Source: Roseateles saccharophilus
Lineage (GTDB): Bacteria > Pseudomonadota > Gammaproteobacteria > Burkholderiales > Burkholderiaceae_C
Reading direction: 5' to 3'
Assembly (NCBI RefSeq): GCF_004342485.1
Contig: NZ_SMBU01000005.1
Location: 1-64,000, forward strand
Length of the DNA: 64,000 bases
This document shows, piece after piece, positions 50,603-60,142 of this stretch. Each line of letters begins with the position of its first letter. Positions within the stretch are counted from its first letter, which is position 1. Both the position numbers and the translations under genes were made by a program. The notes under the pieces were generated by a model that was given only the letters and a program-made list of their open reading frames with translations, ran no database searches and was not told the origin of the DNA.

Positions 50603-52626
50603 CGCTTGGGCTTGGGCGGCTTCTTCGAGCCCGAAGTATCGGCCGGCGCGACGACGCCCTTCACGGCCGCCTGGGCCAGCTTGAAGAACACGTCGGTGTT
50701 GTCGATGACGCCGGTGAAGGCCAGCGCGCCGGGGCCGTAGGCCGACAGCGGCACGTCGGTGGCCGTGTGCACGGCCGATTCGCCCGGCACCTGGCCGGTG
50801 ACGAGGTAGTCGCCCACGGCATCGTCGCGCTCCTGGGCATTGGCCGGGTACCACTTCAGCGGCGCCTCGCTGGCGAAGGGCTGCTGGCCGTCGCGCTGCG
50901 GCGTCTTCTTCGTGCGCCAGTCCTCGTAGCGGTCGGCATTGGCGCCGTAGCCCACCAGCAGGCGGAAGTCGATGTCCGTCGTCTCAGGGTAGCCGTCGGC
51001 GGCAATCTTGTAGTGCGGGAAGCCGGCCTTCTCGTAGACACCGACGACGCTGTTGCGCAGGTTGGCCACGCCCTTCTTGGCGGCCAGCTCGGCGAGCCTG
51101 GCGTCCGTCACGACGGAGCCGCCGATCAGTGCGGCGCCCGAGCACTCGTGGTCGGCCGTCACGATGACCAGGGTGTCGCCCTGCTCGGCCGCGAAGTCCT
51201 GGGCCACGCGCACGGCGCGGTCGAACTCCAGCGTGTCCAGCATCCAGCGCTCGGTGTCCATGTTGTGGGCCTGCTTGTCGATGGACGCGCCCTCGATCAT
51301 CAGCACGAAGCCCTTGGGCGAATGCTTGAGCACGCCGATGGCCTTGGCGGCCATCTCGTCGAGCATGGGCTGGTCGGGCAGGCCGAAGTCGTCGACGACG
51401 CTGCCCCCCTGCAGGCCGTTCTTGTCGGTGCCGCGGCGGCCGTTGATCTTGTCCAGCGCCACGTTCATGTTGGAGAACGCGAACAGGCCCAGCAGCGGCC
51501 TGGCGGCGTCGACCTTGTCGAGGTCGGTCTTGGTCGCCGCATAGCTGTAGCCGGCGGACTGGAATTCCCTGATGAGGTCGCGGCCCTTGTCCATCGCACC
51601 GGCGGACACGCCCCAGCGCCTGACGATCTCGGCCGTGTGCGGGTCGGTCGCGGAGAAGGCGTAGTCGCTCGTGTCGGTGCGGCCCGAGCCCGGCGTGCCG
51701 GCCGGCAGGAACCACTTGCGACCTCCGCCCATCAGCACGGTCAGGCCGGTGTGGGCACGGTCGTCGAAGAACTGGTCGACGATGCCGGTGCCGGCGCCGC
51801 GGTTGCTGGTGTGCACGGCATTGCCGGCGGGCGTCGCGTCGAACACGTCAGCCGTCGTCACGATGCCGAGCTGCTTGCCCTGGGTGCGGTGCAGGTATTC
51901 GCTGAGGTATTCGATGCGCGGGTTGTCGAAGGCGTCGACGGTGTCGTCGGGGAAGACGCCCTCCTCGTTGTTGTTGTTCTTGTTGCCGCTCACATAGCTC
52001 GTCATGCCGGGCGACGAGTCCGTCACGATGGAGTTCAGCGACGAGGTCTTGACCATGGCCGTTGCCGTGAAGCTGTCCATCGCCAGCGGCTGCAGCGCCT
52101 TGCCCTGGGCATAGCCGTGCACGATGCGCGCGGCCGTGCGCTGCGAGGCGCCCATACCGTCGCCGAGCAGGATGATGATGTTCTTCACCTTCGGGCCCAA
52201 CGCGGCCGTGAAGGGCAAAACCTCGAAATTGCCGGTGGCCACGACCCTCTGGCCGTCGGCCTGCGTGGCCTCGACGCTGAACTCGTGCACGCCGGCCTTG
52301 TCGCTGCTGACGGCGCGCACGGTGGCGATGGCCGTCTCGGCGGCCAGGCCCTTCACGCAGCCGACGGCGCAGTCGCGCAGCGCGACGTTGGCGTTGACCG
52401 GCTTGCCATCGACGAGGAAACGCGCGGCAGTGATCTTCTGGCCCGCATCGGGCCGGATCGTCGCCTGCAGGTCGAAGCGCTGGCCGGGCAGGAAGCGCGC
52501 GATGACAGGGGCGGCTCGGTGACTGGAGAAGAGTTCGCTGGGCGGCGTGAGCCGGGTCACGGTCGGCGCGGCCAGGGCGGAGCCAGCCGCCAGTGCAATC
52601 AGGAGCAGGGCGTGGTGTTTTTTCAT
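50599..52626 (-). CDS. Alkaline phosphatase family protein
   Basis: This 675-residue periplasmic metalloenzyme has a signal peptide (MKKHHALLLIALAAGSALAA) and an N-terminal domain of about 110 residues absent from E. coli PhoA. The catalytic core has NIIILLGDGMGASQR (metal-binding Asp, about 148), the nucleophile region TDSSPGMTSYVSGNKNNNNEE, MIEGASIDKQAHNMD and VTADHECSG. An unusual Asn tract follows the active-site region. It would release phosphate from organic esters. No Pho box was found upstream. It overlaps the TVP38 gene. Confidence 0.92.
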   Translation of the reverse strand: MKKHHALLLIALAAGSALAAPTVTRLTPPSELFSSHRAAPVIARFLPGQRFDLQATIRPDAGQKITAARFLVDGKPVNANVALRDCAVGCVKGLAAETAIATVRAVSSDKAGVHEFSVEATQADGQRVVATGNFEVLPFTAALGPKVKNIIILLGDGMGASQRTAARIVHGYAQGKALQPLAMDSFTATAMVKTSSLNSIVTDSSPGMTSYVSGNKNNNNEEGVFPDDTVDAFDNPRIEYLSEYLHRTQGKQLGIVTTADVFDATPAGNAVHTSNRGAGTGIVDQFFDDRAHTGLTVLMGGGRKWFLPAGTPGSGRTDTSDYAFSATDPHTAEIVRRWGVSAGAMDKGRDLIREFQSAGYSYAATKTDLDKVDAARPLLGLFAFSNMNVALDKINGRRGTDKNGLQGGSVVDDFGLPDQPMLDEMAAKAIGVLKHSPKGFVLMIEGASIDKQAHNMDTERWMLDTLEFDRAVRVAQDFAAEQGDTLVIVTADHECSGAALIGGSVVTDARLAELAAKKGVANLRNSVVGVYEKAGFPHYKIAADGYPETTDIDFRLLVGYGANADRYEDWRTKKTPQRDGQQPFASEAPLKWYPANAQERDDAVGDYLVTGQVPGESAVHTATDVPLSAYGPGALAFTGVIDNTDVFFKLAQAAVKGVVAPADTSGSKKPPKPKR

Positions 52627-52636
52627 CGGAGAACGC

Positions 52637-53104
52637 TCAGTGCGATTGAGGGGTGGCAGCCAGCGCGTCGGGCGCGAGATGCAGACGGACCCAGCTGACG
52701 CGGCCACTGGCGTCCTCGGCCGGGCCGTACTCGAGACGGCCGGTCAGGGCCAGCGGCCCCGGCCGGTGGGCCACGAGGCGCTCGCGCTGCGCGTCGGGCA
52801 GCAGCACGGTGACGGTGGATGCCGGCAGGTCGTCGGCCTCGCCATCGGCGTCCTCGGCCATCGACACGGGCCGCGGCGTCAGCAGGAACTGACCGGCCTG
52901 CGGCTGTTCTCGCTGCACCATGAAGCCGACCAGGCGCACCTCATGGCCGCTGGCGCTCTTCAGCCGGGCCGTGGGCTCAAGGCCGCGCGGGCCGATGGGC
53001 TGGGCGAAGAAGTCGGAGAAGCTCAGCGCCAGCGGCGCTTCGGCCCGCGCCGCGGCGGGCAGCGCGACCAGCCCGGCCAGCGCCAACAGGGAAAAGAATC
53101 TCAT
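52637..53104 (-). CDS. Secreted hypothetical protein
   Basis: This 155-residue protein starts MRFFSLLALAGLVALPAAARAEAP, a signal peptide. The mature part has GHEVRLVGFMVQREQPQAG and a PDAQRERLVAHRPGPLALTGRLEYG stretch that looks like an OB-like beta barrel (similar to exported DUF3299 proteins, low certainty). It precedes the alkaline phosphatase gene by 10 bases and is probably co-transcribed. Function unknown. Confidence 0.75.
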   Translation of the reverse strand: MRFFSLLALAGLVALPAAARAEAPLALSFSDFFAQPIGPRGLEPTARLKSASGHEVRLVGFMVQREQPQAGQFLLTPRPVSMAEDADGEADDLPASTVTVLLPDAQRERLVAHRPGPLALTGRLEYGPAEDASGRVSWVRLHLAPDALAATPQSH

Positions 53105-53176
53105 GCGGTCCACCGCCAGGAAAACCGGCGATGGTGGCGCGCGCCTGTGTCAGGGCCGTGACGACCGTGGCCCGAT

Positions 53177-53213
53177 GCCCGGCTCGGCTTGCATTCGGGC
53201 CGAGCGCCGGGCC
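53177..53213. repeat. Hairpin 3' of tyrS sharing an 18-mer with 21.7 kb
   Basis: GCCCGG (53177-53182) and CTCGGC (53183-53188) pair with GCCGAG (53199-53204) and CCGGGC (53207-53212), giving a 12-bp stem with a two-base bulge. CGGGCCGAGCGCCGGGCC (53196-53213) is identical to 21687-21704. No T-tract follows. Confidence 0.6.
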
Positions 53214-53221
53214 CGGGGGGC

Positions 53222-54448
53222 TCAGCTCAGCACAACGCGCGCGAACTTGCGCTTGCCCACCTGCAGCACATGCTCGCCGGCATCGAGCTTCAGGCCCTTG
53301 TCCGACAGCACCTCGCCCGAGCGGCGCACGCCGCCCTGCTCGATCATGCGCAGGCCTTCGCTGGTGGAAGCCACCAGGCTGGCCGCCTTCAGCACCTGAG
53401 CCAGGCCCAGAGGCGCGCCGCTCAGCTGCACCTCGGGGATGTCGTCCGGGATGCCGCCCTTGGCGCGGTTGTTGAAATCGGCCTCGGCCGCATCCGCCGC
53501 CGCGGCACTGTGGAAGCGCGCGGTGATCTCCTTGGCCAGCGCGACCTTGGCGTCCTTGGGATTGCGGCCGGCCTCGATCTCGGCCTTCAGCGCGGCGATC
53601 TCGGCCATGGACCTGAAGGACAGCAGCTCGTACCACTTCCACATCTGCAGGTCGCTGATCGACAGGATCTTGGCGAACATGGTGTTGGCCGGCTCAGTGA
53701 TGCCGATGTAGTTGTTCTTGGACTTGGACATCTTCTCGATGCCGTCCAGGCCCTCCAGCAGCGGCATGGTCAGGATGCACTGCGGCTCCTGGCCGTATTC
53801 CTGCTGCAGGTGGCGGCCCATCAGCAGGTTGAACTTCTGGTCGGTGCCGCCCAGCTCCAGGTCGCTCTTCAGCGCCACCGAGTCGTAGCCCTGCATCAGC
53901 GGGTAGAGGAACTCGTGCACCGAGATCGGCGTCTGGCTCTGGAAGCGCTTCGTGAAGTCGTCGCGCTCCAGCATGCGGGCCACGGTGTACTTGCTGGCCA
54001 GCTGGATCATGCCGGCCGCGCCCAGCGGGTCGCTCCACTCGGAGTTGTAGCGGATCTCGGTACGCGCCGGGTCCAGCACCAGCTTGGCCTGGGCGTAATA
54101 GGTCTCGGCGTTGGCCTGGATCTGCTCCTTGGTCAGCGGCGGGCGGGTGGCGTTGCGGCCCGAGGGGTCGCCGATCATGGAGGTGAAGTCGCCGATCAGG
54201 AAGATGACCTGATGGCCCAGGTCCTGGAGCTGGCGCATCTTGTTCAGCACCACGGTGTGGCCGACGTGGATGTCGGGCGCCGTCGGGTCCAGGCCCAGCT
54301 TGATGCGCAGCGGCACGCCCGTTGCGGCCGAGCGCGCCAGCTTCTTCGTCCACTCGGCCTCGGGCAGCAGCTCATGGACGCCGCGGCGGGTGACGGCGAG
54401 GGCCTCCAGCACGGCATCGGTGATCGGGAATTGGGCGGCGTCGGACAT
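53222..54448 (-). CDS. tyrS: Tyrosyl-tRNA synthetase
   Basis: This 408-residue class I aminoacyl-tRNA synthetase (TyrRS type 2, TyrZ-like) has [22 protein letters not shown] carrying the HIGH-like HVGH, the substrate region [13 protein letters not shown], the KMSKS loop in [13 protein letters not shown] and a C-terminal S4 domain ([17 protein letters not shown] to [15 protein letters not shown]). Length and order match the family. It is divergent from the M23 peptidase gene, an order common in Burkholderiales. Confidence 0.97.
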   Translation of the reverse strand: MSDAAQFPITDAVLEALAVTRRGVHELLPEAEWTKKLARSAATGVPLRIKLGLDPTAPDIHVGHTVVLNKMRQLQDLGHQVIFLIGDFTSMIGDPSGRNATRPPLTKEQIQANAETYYAQAKLVLDPARTEIRYNSEWSDPLGAAGMIQLASKYTVARMLERDDFTKRFQSQTPISVHEFLYPLMQGYDSVALKSDLELGGTDQKFNLLMGRHLQQEYGQEPQCILTMPLLEGLDGIEKMSKSKNNYIGITEPANTMFAKILSISDLQMWKWYELLSFRSMAEIAALKAEIEAGRNPKDAKVALAKEITARFHSAAAADAAEADFNNRAKGGIPDDIPEVQLSGAPLGLAQVLKAASLVASTSEGLRMIEQGGVRRSGEVLSDKGLKLDAGEHVLQVGKRKFARVVLS

Positions 54449-54457
54449 GGCGGGTCA

Positions 54458-54480
54458 GCGCCCGGCGGTGGGCCGGGCGC
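54458..54480. other. Hairpin in the tyrS 5' leader
   Basis: GCGCCCGGC (54458-54466) pairs perfectly with GCCGGGCGC (54472-54480) around GGTGG, ending 9 bases before the tyrS start codon on the minus strand. It could limit ribosome access. No T-box elements are seen. The remaining divergent spacer to 54663 shows no clear promoter. Confidence 0.5.
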
Positions 54481-54663
54481 AATTGTTAAGTTGTTGATCC
54501 ATCGGGGTAAACCGGCATGCCGGCCGTCACACAGACGTTAGAATTCACCCTTCGAACCGGGGGTGTTGCTTCAACACAACCGACATGGATTTTAGGGCCG
54601 TCGCCGTACGGCCCCTTCGCGTGGAACCGGCCCGGCCGGGATTGCCCCAGCGACAACCCCGGG

Positions 54664-56061
54664 ATGCCGAGCGTGAGCGCAGTTCAGAAACGTCTCCATC
54701 AGCTTCAAACAGCGTTGAAAAGCGCTGAAAGCTTTGCCGCCAGGCATCCGCGCGCGCTGACCGCCTCTGTCGTCGGCATCCTGAGCGGCTTCGCCGTGAC
54801 GGCCTTCGGCATCGCCCCGCTGGCGCCCGACGCCGCCGAACTGCCCCGCCGCACGCTGGTCGAGGCCGTGCCGACGCCCGATATCTCGGCCCAGCTCGAC
54901 GAACTCTCCGCCCACGCCATCGGCCTGACCCGCGCCGAGGCCACCCGCTCCAGCGACACGCCCGACAGCCTGCTCAAGCGCGCCGGCGCCTTCGACCCGG
55001 CCGCCGCCGCCTTCCTGCGCAACGACCCGCTGGGCCGCCGCGTGCTGCAGGGCCGCGCCGGCAAGATGGTCCACCTGACGGCCGATGCCTCGGGCCAGGT
55101 ACAGAAGATCGTCGTGCGCTCGCCCGCAGAGAAGGTCGAGCAGCAGGGCACGCACTTCACCCGCCTGACCATCGAGCGCAGCGGCGCCGCGTTCAGCGCC
55201 CGCACCGAGACCGCAGCGCTGCAGACCCAGGTGGCCCTGGGCAGCGGCACGATCCGCACCTCGCTGTTCGCCGCGACGGACGACGCCAACATCCCCGACG
55301 CCATCGCCTCGCAGATGGCCGACATGTTCTCCGGCGACATCGACTTCCATCGCGAACTGCGCAAGGGCGACCGCTTCAGCATCGTCTACGAGACGCTGAC
55401 GGCCGACGGCGAACCGGTGAGCTGGGACGGCGGCGTCGGCCGCCTGGTGGCCGGCGAGTTCACGAACAACGGCCGCACCTACAGCGCCGTCTGGTTCAAG
55501 GACAGCGCCACCGGCAAGGGCAGCTTCTACGGCTTCGACGGCCAGAGCAAGCGCCGCGCCTTCCTGGCCAGCCCGATGGAGTTTTCGCGCATCACCAGCG
55601 GCTTCGCGATGCGCTTCCACCCCATCCTGCAGACCTGGCGCCAGCACAACGGCGTGGACTATGGCGCGCCCACGGGCACGGCCGTGCGCTCGGTGGGCGA
55701 CGGTACGGTCGAGATGGCCGGCTGGCAGAACGGCTTCGGCAACGTCGTCAAGGTCCGACATGGCGGTGACCGCGAAACCGTCTACGCCCACCTCAGCAAG
55801 ATCGACGTGAAGAAGGGCCAGCGCATCGAGCAGGGCCAGCGCGTCGGTGCCGTCGGCATGACGGGCTGGGCCACCGGCCCGCACCTGCACTTCGAGTTCC
55901 ACGCCGGCGGCCGGCTGATGGACCCGCGCACCATCGCGCGCGCCTCCGAGGCGGTGACGCTGCCCAACTACGCCAAGGCCCAGTTCCAGGCCACCGTCGC
56001 CAGCGTGAAGACCCAACTGTCCGTCGCCGAAACCATGGACGGCGTCTCGGCCGCCGAATAA
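54664..56061 (+). CDS. M23 family zinc endopeptidase (peptidoglycan hydrolase)
   Basis: This 465-residue protein has a membrane anchor (about 40-58, ALTASVVGILSGFAVTAFGIAP), an OapA/LysM-like middle region and a C-terminal peptidase_M23 domain with MRFHPILQTWRQHNGVDYGAPTGT (zinc His and Asp, about 320-335) and GPHLHFEF. It cleaves peptidoglycan crosslinks in the periplasm. The ATG at 54664 is preferred to 54517 because the region before it is not conserved. It is followed by anmK 4 bases on, linking wall cleavage and recycling. Confidence 0.93.
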   Translation: MPSVSAVQKRLHQLQTALKSAESFAARHPRALTASVVGILSGFAVTAFGIAPLAPDAAELPRRTLVEAVPTPDISAQLDELSAHAIGLTRAEATRSSDTPDSLLKRAGAFDPAAAAFLRNDPLGRRVLQGRAGKMVHLTADASGQVQKIVVRSPAEKVEQQGTHFTRLTIERSGAAFSARTETAALQTQVALGSGTIRTSLFAATDDANIPDAIASQMADMFSGDIDFHRELRKGDRFSIVYETLTADGEPVSWDGGVGRLVAGEFTNNGRTYSAVWFKDSATGKGSFYGFDGQSKRRAFLASPMEFSRITSGFAMRFHPILQTWRQHNGVDYGAPTGTAVRSVGDGTVEMAGWQNGFGNVVKVRHGGDRETVYAHLSKIDVKKGQRIEQGQRVGAVGMTGWATGPHLHFEFHAGGRLMDPRTIARASEAVTLPNYAKAQFQATVASVKTQLSVAETMDGVSAAE

Positions 56062-56065
56062 GGCC

Positions 56066-57160
56066 TTGGCCGCCGGCCTCTACATCGGGCTGATGTCGGG
56101 CACCTCGCTCGACGGCATCGATGGCGTGCTCTTCGATGCGGAGGCCATGGCCGTCATCGGCCATGTGCATGCCCCCTTCGCCCCGGCCCTGCGGGACGAA
56201 CTGCTGGCGCTGAACACCCCCGGTGACAACGAACTGCACCGCGCCGCGCTGGCGGCCAATGCCGTCGCCCGCGGCTATGCAGACGTCGTCTCCCAACTGC
56301 TGGAAGCGACCGGCACGCCGCGCGCGCAGGTCCGCGCCCTCGGCGCCCACGGGCAGACGGTGCGCCACCAGCCGGGCGGCCCGGAGGCCTACACGACGCA
56401 GTTGCTAAATGGCGCCCTGCTGGCCGAGCAGGCCGGCATCGCCGTGATCTGCGACCTGCGCAGCCGCGACGTCGCCGCCGGCGGCCAGGGTGCGCCGCTG
56501 GTGCCGGCCTTCCACCGTGCGGTGTTCAGTGCCGCGGGCGAGGACGTGGCCGTGCTGAACCTCGGCGGCATCGCCAACCTCAGCCTGCTGTTCGCCGACG
56601 GCCACACCGGTGGCTTCGACTGCGGGCCGGCCAACTGCCTGATGGACGGCTGGATCGCCCGCCACCGCGGCCTGGCCTACGACGCCGATGGCGCTTGGGC
56701 CGCGAGCGGCCGGGTGCAGCCCGCGCTGCTGGCGGCGCTGCTCGCCGAGCCCTGGTTCGCGCTGCCGCCGCCCAAGAGCACCGGTCGCGACCTCTTCCAT
56801 CTGCGCTGGCTGGATTCACGGCTCGCGCCCGGTCTCGCGGCCGAGGATGTGCAGGCGACGCTGCTGGAGCTCAGCGCCCGCTGCGTCGCCGATGCGTTGC
56901 GGGCGCAGATGCCCGGCGCGGCGACGCTGATCGCCTGCGGCGGCGGCGCCCTCAACGGCACGCTGATGCGCCGCCTGGCCGCCCTGCTGCCTGGCGTGGC
57001 CACACAGACCAGCGCCGAACACGGCCTGCCGGTGGACCAGGTCGAGGCCGCTGCCTTCGCCTGGCTGGCCCATCGCTTCGTCGAAGGGCTGCAGGGCAAT
57101 CTGCCCGCCGTCACCGGCGCGGCCGGCCCGCGGCTGCTGGGCGCGCTCTACCCGGCCTAG
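56066..57160 (+). CDS. anmK: Anhydro-N-acetylmuramic acid kinase
   Basis: This 364-residue cytoplasmic enzyme phosphorylates and opens 1,6-anhydroMurNAc in peptidoglycan recycling. It has GLYIGLMSGTSLDGIDGVL at the N-terminus, HGQTVRH, DLRSRDVAAGGQGAPLVPAFH, LNLGGIANLSLL, DCGPANCLMDGW and CGGGALNGTLMRRL. The start is TTG at 56066, the only start consistent with the family N-terminus, 4 bases after the M23 gene. Its stop overlaps that of the convergent MFS gene (CTAG). Confidence 0.96.
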   Translation: MAAGLYIGLMSGTSLDGIDGVLFDAEAMAVIGHVHAPFAPALRDELLALNTPGDNELHRAALAANAVARGYADVVSQLLEATGTPRAQVRALGAHGQTVRHQPGGPEAYTTQLLNGALLAEQAGIAVICDLRSRDVAAGGQGAPLVPAFHRAVFSAAGEDVAVLNLGGIANLSLLFADGHTGGFDCGPANCLMDGWIARHRGLAYDADGAWAASGRVQPALLAALLAEPWFALPPPKSTGRDLFHLRWLDSRLAPGLAAEDVQATLLELSARCVADALRAQMPGAATLIACGGGALNGTLMRRLAALLPGVATQTSAEHGLPVDQVEAAAFAWLAHRFVEGLQGNLPAVTGAAGPRLLGALYPA

Positions 57161-58590
57161 GCTTGCGCCTCCGGCTCGCGGCGCGCGACCCCGGCGCGGC
57201 TGTCCTGCGGCGCCAGCTGCCAGAAGATCCCCGCCGAGGCGATGGTGATCAAGGCCATGCAGCCGAAGGTGGCGCGAAACGCGTCCAGCGTCTGCGCGCC
57301 ACCACCGCCGAAGAAGTCCGTGAACGCCGCCAGCACCGCGCCGGCCGCGGCCACGCCCATGCCCATGGCCAGCATCTGCACCATGGACAGCAGGCTGTTG
57401 CCGCTGCTGGCCGTCTCGGGCCCGAGATCCTTCAGCGTCAGCGTGTTCATCGCCGTGAACTGCATCGAGTTGACGGCACCGAACAGGGCCAGTTGCAGGA
57501 TGCGCAGCAACAGCGGCTGACCCGGTGATGCGAACACGAAGCTCGCCATCATCAGGCCGACGAGACCCGTGTTGACGACCAGCACACGGCGGTAGCCGTG
57601 GCGGGTGATCAGGGGCGTCGTCATGCGCTTCATGGACATGCTGGCGATGGCGACGGGCAGCATCATCATGCCGGCCTGGGCGGGCGAGTAACCCATCGCC
57701 ACCTGCAGCAGCAGCGGGATCAGGAAGGGCATGCAGGAACTGCCCAGGCGTGAGAACAGATTGCCCAGCAGGCCGATGCGCAGCGAGCCGACGCGGAACA
57801 GCTGCGGCGAGAACAGCGGGTCGGGCCGGCGCAGCGCATGCAGCCAGTAGGCCGTCAGGCTGGACAGGCCGAAGATCATCAGCACCAGGACCGAGGCCTG
57901 GTGCAGGCCCAGGCCCGACAGGCCGTCCAGGGCCAGCGAGATCGCGACCATGCCGAAAGCCAGCAGCAGATAGCCCGCAGCGTCGAAGCGCGCGACGGCG
58001 GCCGAAGGCGGCGTGGGCATGTAGCGCAGCGTGGCCAGCGCGCCGACGATGCCGACCGGCAGGTTGATCAGGAAGATCCAGTGCCAGGACATCACTTCGA
58101 CGAGCCAGCCGCCCAGCGTCGGGCCGATCAGCGGGCCGATCAGGCCCGGAATGGCGACGAAGCTCATCGCATGCAGGAAGCGCTCGCGCGGGAAGGTCTT
58201 CAGCACGACGAGGCGGCCGACCGGCAGCAGCAGCGCGCCGCCCGCGCCCTGCACGACGCGCGCGGCCACCAGCATGCTCAGACTGGGCGACAGCGCGCAC
58301 AGCAGCGAGCCGATGACGAAGAGCACGATGGCGCCGACATAGACCCGCCGCGTGCCGAAGCGGTCGGCCATCCAGCCCGAGGCCGGGATCAGCATGGCCA
58401 TCGTCAGCGAGTAGGCGACGATGACCGACTGCATGCGCAGCGGGCTCTCGCCCAGGCTGCGCGCCATCGCCGGCAGTGCCGTGTTGACGATGGTGGCATC
58501 CAGCGTCTGCATGAAGAAGCCGACGGCCACCAGCCACAGCAGCACGCGCAGCGACTGCTCCTGCCGGGGATCGGTCACGGTCGCCGTCAT
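57157..58590 (-). CDS. DHA2 (EmrB/QacA) family MFS multidrug transporter
   Basis: This 477-residue protein has 14 predicted membrane helices. It has the family start LLWLVAVGFFMQTLDATIVNTALPAMA, motif A WMADRFGTRRVY and motif C-like IPGLIGPLIGPTLGGWLVE. It would export drugs by proton antiport, and no adaptor protein gene is adjacent. It is downstream of erpA on the same strand but separated from it by a terminator hairpin. Confidence 0.93.
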   Translation of the reverse strand: MTATVTDPRQEQSLRVLLWLVAVGFFMQTLDATIVNTALPAMARSLGESPLRMQSVIVAYSLTMAMLIPASGWMADRFGTRRVYVGAIVLFVIGSLLCALSPSLSMLVAARVVQGAGGALLLPVGRLVVLKTFPRERFLHAMSFVAIPGLIGPLIGPTLGGWLVEVMSWHWIFLINLPVGIVGALATLRYMPTPPSAAVARFDAAGYLLLAFGMVAISLALDGLSGLGLHQASVLVLMIFGLSSLTAYWLHALRRPDPLFSPQLFRVGSLRIGLLGNLFSRLGSSCMPFLIPLLLQVAMGYSPAQAGMMMLPVAIASMSMKRMTTPLITRHGYRRVLVVNTGLVGLMMASFVFASPGQPLLLRILQLALFGAVNSMQFTAMNTLTLKDLGPETASSGNSLLSMVQMLAMGMGVAAAGAVLAAFTDFFGGGGAQTLDAFRATFGCMALITIASAGIFWQLAPQDSRAGVARREPEAQA

Positions 58591-58597
58591 GGCTCAG

Positions 58598-58630
58598 AAA
58601 GCAGAAAACCGCCCGGAGGCGGCTTTCTGC
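58598..58630 (-). terminator. Probable intrinsic terminator after erpA
   Basis: On the minus strand GCCGCC-TCCG-GGCGGT with flanking GCAGAAA/TTTCTGC arms forms a 12-bp imperfect stem (58630-58601), followed by TTTCTGC-type T-rich sequence. It lies between erpA and the MFS gene. Confidence 0.6.
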
Positions 58631-58648
58631 GCGGATGCCAACACCCGC

Positions 58649-59014
58649 TCAGGCCGAGAAGCTCGAGCCGCAGCCACAGGTGGTCGTCGCATTGGGGTTC
58701 TTGATGACGAACTGGGCGCCCTGCAGGTCTTCCTTGTAGTCGATCTCGGCGCCCATCAGGTACTGCAGGCTCATCGAGTCGATCAGCAGCGTGACGCCGT
58801 TCTTGACCATCTGCGTGTCGTCGTCGTTGACGGCCTCGTCGAAGGTGAAGCCGTACTGGAAGCCGGAGCAGCCGCCGCCCTGCACGAAGACGCGCAGCTT
58901 CAGCTCGGGGTTGCCCTCCTCGGCGACGAGGTCGCGCACCTTGTCGGCGGCGCTGTCGGTGAACACCAGCGGGGCGGGGATGTCGGTCACGGGGGTTTCG
59001 AGAACGGCGCTCAT
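58649..59014 (-). CDS. erpA: Iron-sulfur cluster insertion protein ErpA
   Basis: This 121-residue A-type carrier delivers Fe-S clusters to apoproteins. The three cluster cysteines are in [11 protein letters not shown] and [10 protein letters not shown]. It begins [26 protein letters not shown]; the ATG at 59014 is set by homology, while the frame to 59182 runs into the terminator and rpsI. The gene follows rpsI on the same strand after a strong terminator, a standard betaproteobacterial order. Confidence 0.96.
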   Translation of the reverse strand: MSAVLETPVTDIPAPLVFTDSAADKVRDLVAEEGNPELKLRVFVQGGGCSGFQYGFTFDEAVNDDDTQMVKNGVTLLIDSMSLQYLMGAEIDYKEDLQGAQFVIKNPNATTTCGCGSSFSA

Positions 59015-59059
59015 CGAAGTTCCTGGAATCTGGGAGATGCCTGATTGTCGGCGGAAATG

Positions 59060-59084
59060 AAAAAGGCCGCACGATCGTGCGGCC
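59060..59084 (-). terminator. Intrinsic terminator of the rplM-rpsI operon
   Basis: GGCCGCACGATCGTGCGGCC (59065-59084) is a perfect 20-bp palindrome, followed on the minus strand by TTTTT (59064-59060). It is 22 bases after the rpsI stop codon. Confidence 0.9.
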
Positions 59085-59105
59085 TCTTCGAACGCGAAGC
59101 GTCGA

Positions 59106-59498
59106 TCAGCGCTTGCTGAACTGCTTGCGACGACGGGCGCCGTGCAGACCGACCTTCTTACGCTCGACTTCACGCGCGTCACGCGTGACGAAGCCGGCGC
59201 GGCTCAGTTCGGGCTTCAGGGTCGCGTCGTAGTCGATCAGCGCGCGGGTGATGCCCAGGCGCAGCGCGCCGGCCTGGCCGGACTCGCCGCCACCGTGCAC
59301 GTTCACCTTGATGTCGAAGGCCTCGCCGTTGTTCGTCAGCAGCAGGGGCTGCTTGGCGATCATGATCGAGGTCTGGCGACCGAAGTAGCTGTCGATGGAC
59401 TTGCCGTTGACGACGATCTGGCCCGTGCCCTTCTTGATGAAGACGCGAGCAACCGACGACTTGCGGCGACCAGTACCGTAATTCCAATTTCCGATCAT
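59106..59498 (-). CDS. rpsI: 30S ribosomal protein S9
   Basis: This 130-residue protein starts [26 protein letters not shown] and ends [19 protein letters not shown], the conserved basic C-terminal tail that reaches the P-site tRNA. Length and sequence match S9. It follows rplM by 9 bases in the usual L13-S9 operon. Confidence 0.98.
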   Translation of the reverse strand: MIGNWNYGTGRRKSSVARVFIKKGTGQIVVNGKSIDSYFGRQTSIMIAKQPLLLTNNGEAFDIKVNVHGGGESGQAGALRLGITRALIDYDATLKPELSRAGFVTRDAREVERKKVGLHGARRRKQFSKR

Positions 59499-59507
59499 GG
59501 CCGTTCC

Positions 59508-59936
59508 TTAAATCTCGAGAGCCTTGGGCTGCTGAGCGGTGTGCGGGTGCGTGGGACCTGCGTAGACCTTCAGCTTCTTGACCATGGCATAACCCAGCGG
59601 GCCCTTGGGCAGCATGCCCTTGACGGCCTTTTCCAGCGCGCGGCCGGGGTGCTTGGCTTGCATGTCCTTGAACTTCGTGGCGTAGATGCCGCCGGGGAAG
59701 CCGCTGTGACGGTAGTACACCTTGTCGGTGGCCTTGTTGCCGGTCACACGGAGCTTGTCGGCATTGACGATGACGATGAAATCACCGGTGTCGACGTGAG
59801 GCGTGTAGATGGCCTTGTGCTTGCCGCGCAAACGGAGTGCCACTTCGCTGGCAACACGTCCGAGCACCTTGTCGGTGGCGTCAATCACAAACCACTCGTG
59901 CGTCACCTCGGCCGGCTTGGCGCTGAAGGTCTTCAT
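59508..59936 (-). CDS. rplM: 50S ribosomal protein L13
   Basis: This 142-residue protein starts [33 protein letters not shown] and contains the L13 signature region [31 protein letters not shown]. It binds 23S rRNA early in large-subunit assembly and is the first gene of the operon. Confidence 0.98.
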   Translation of the reverse strand: MKTFSAKPAEVTHEWFVIDATDKVLGRVASEVALRLRGKHKAIYTPHVDTGDFIVIVNADKLRVTGNKATDKVYYRHSGFPGGIYATKFKDMQAKHPGRALEKAVKGMLPKGPLGYAMVKKLKVYAGPTHPHTAQQPKALEI

Positions 59937-60142
59937 GAGTTACTTTCGATTGGCCGGCTCTTGAGGGAACCGGCAATGGATGGCTGAACTTCGACCGGCC
60001 TCGGTGCTGTGTCTGTTGCACAGCCTCTCGGCACAGTCTCTTTCCCGCAGCCTTTTGACGGAAAAGCCCACGAGTGTACCAGCGCATCCGATGGATTGGA
60101 AATACCCGACGCGGTAATCTCACCGTATCCGCAGGCCCGGCC
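59937..60142 (-). other. rplM leader and divergent spacer with hairpins
   Basis: This 206-base spacer holds two small stem-loops on the rplM message: GCTGTG (60006-60011)/CACAGC (60019-60024) and a GCCGG/CCGGC pair near 59953-59975. L13 autoregulates its operon through leader structures in E. coli, so these may matter. No promoter could be assigned with confidence. Confidence 0.35.
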
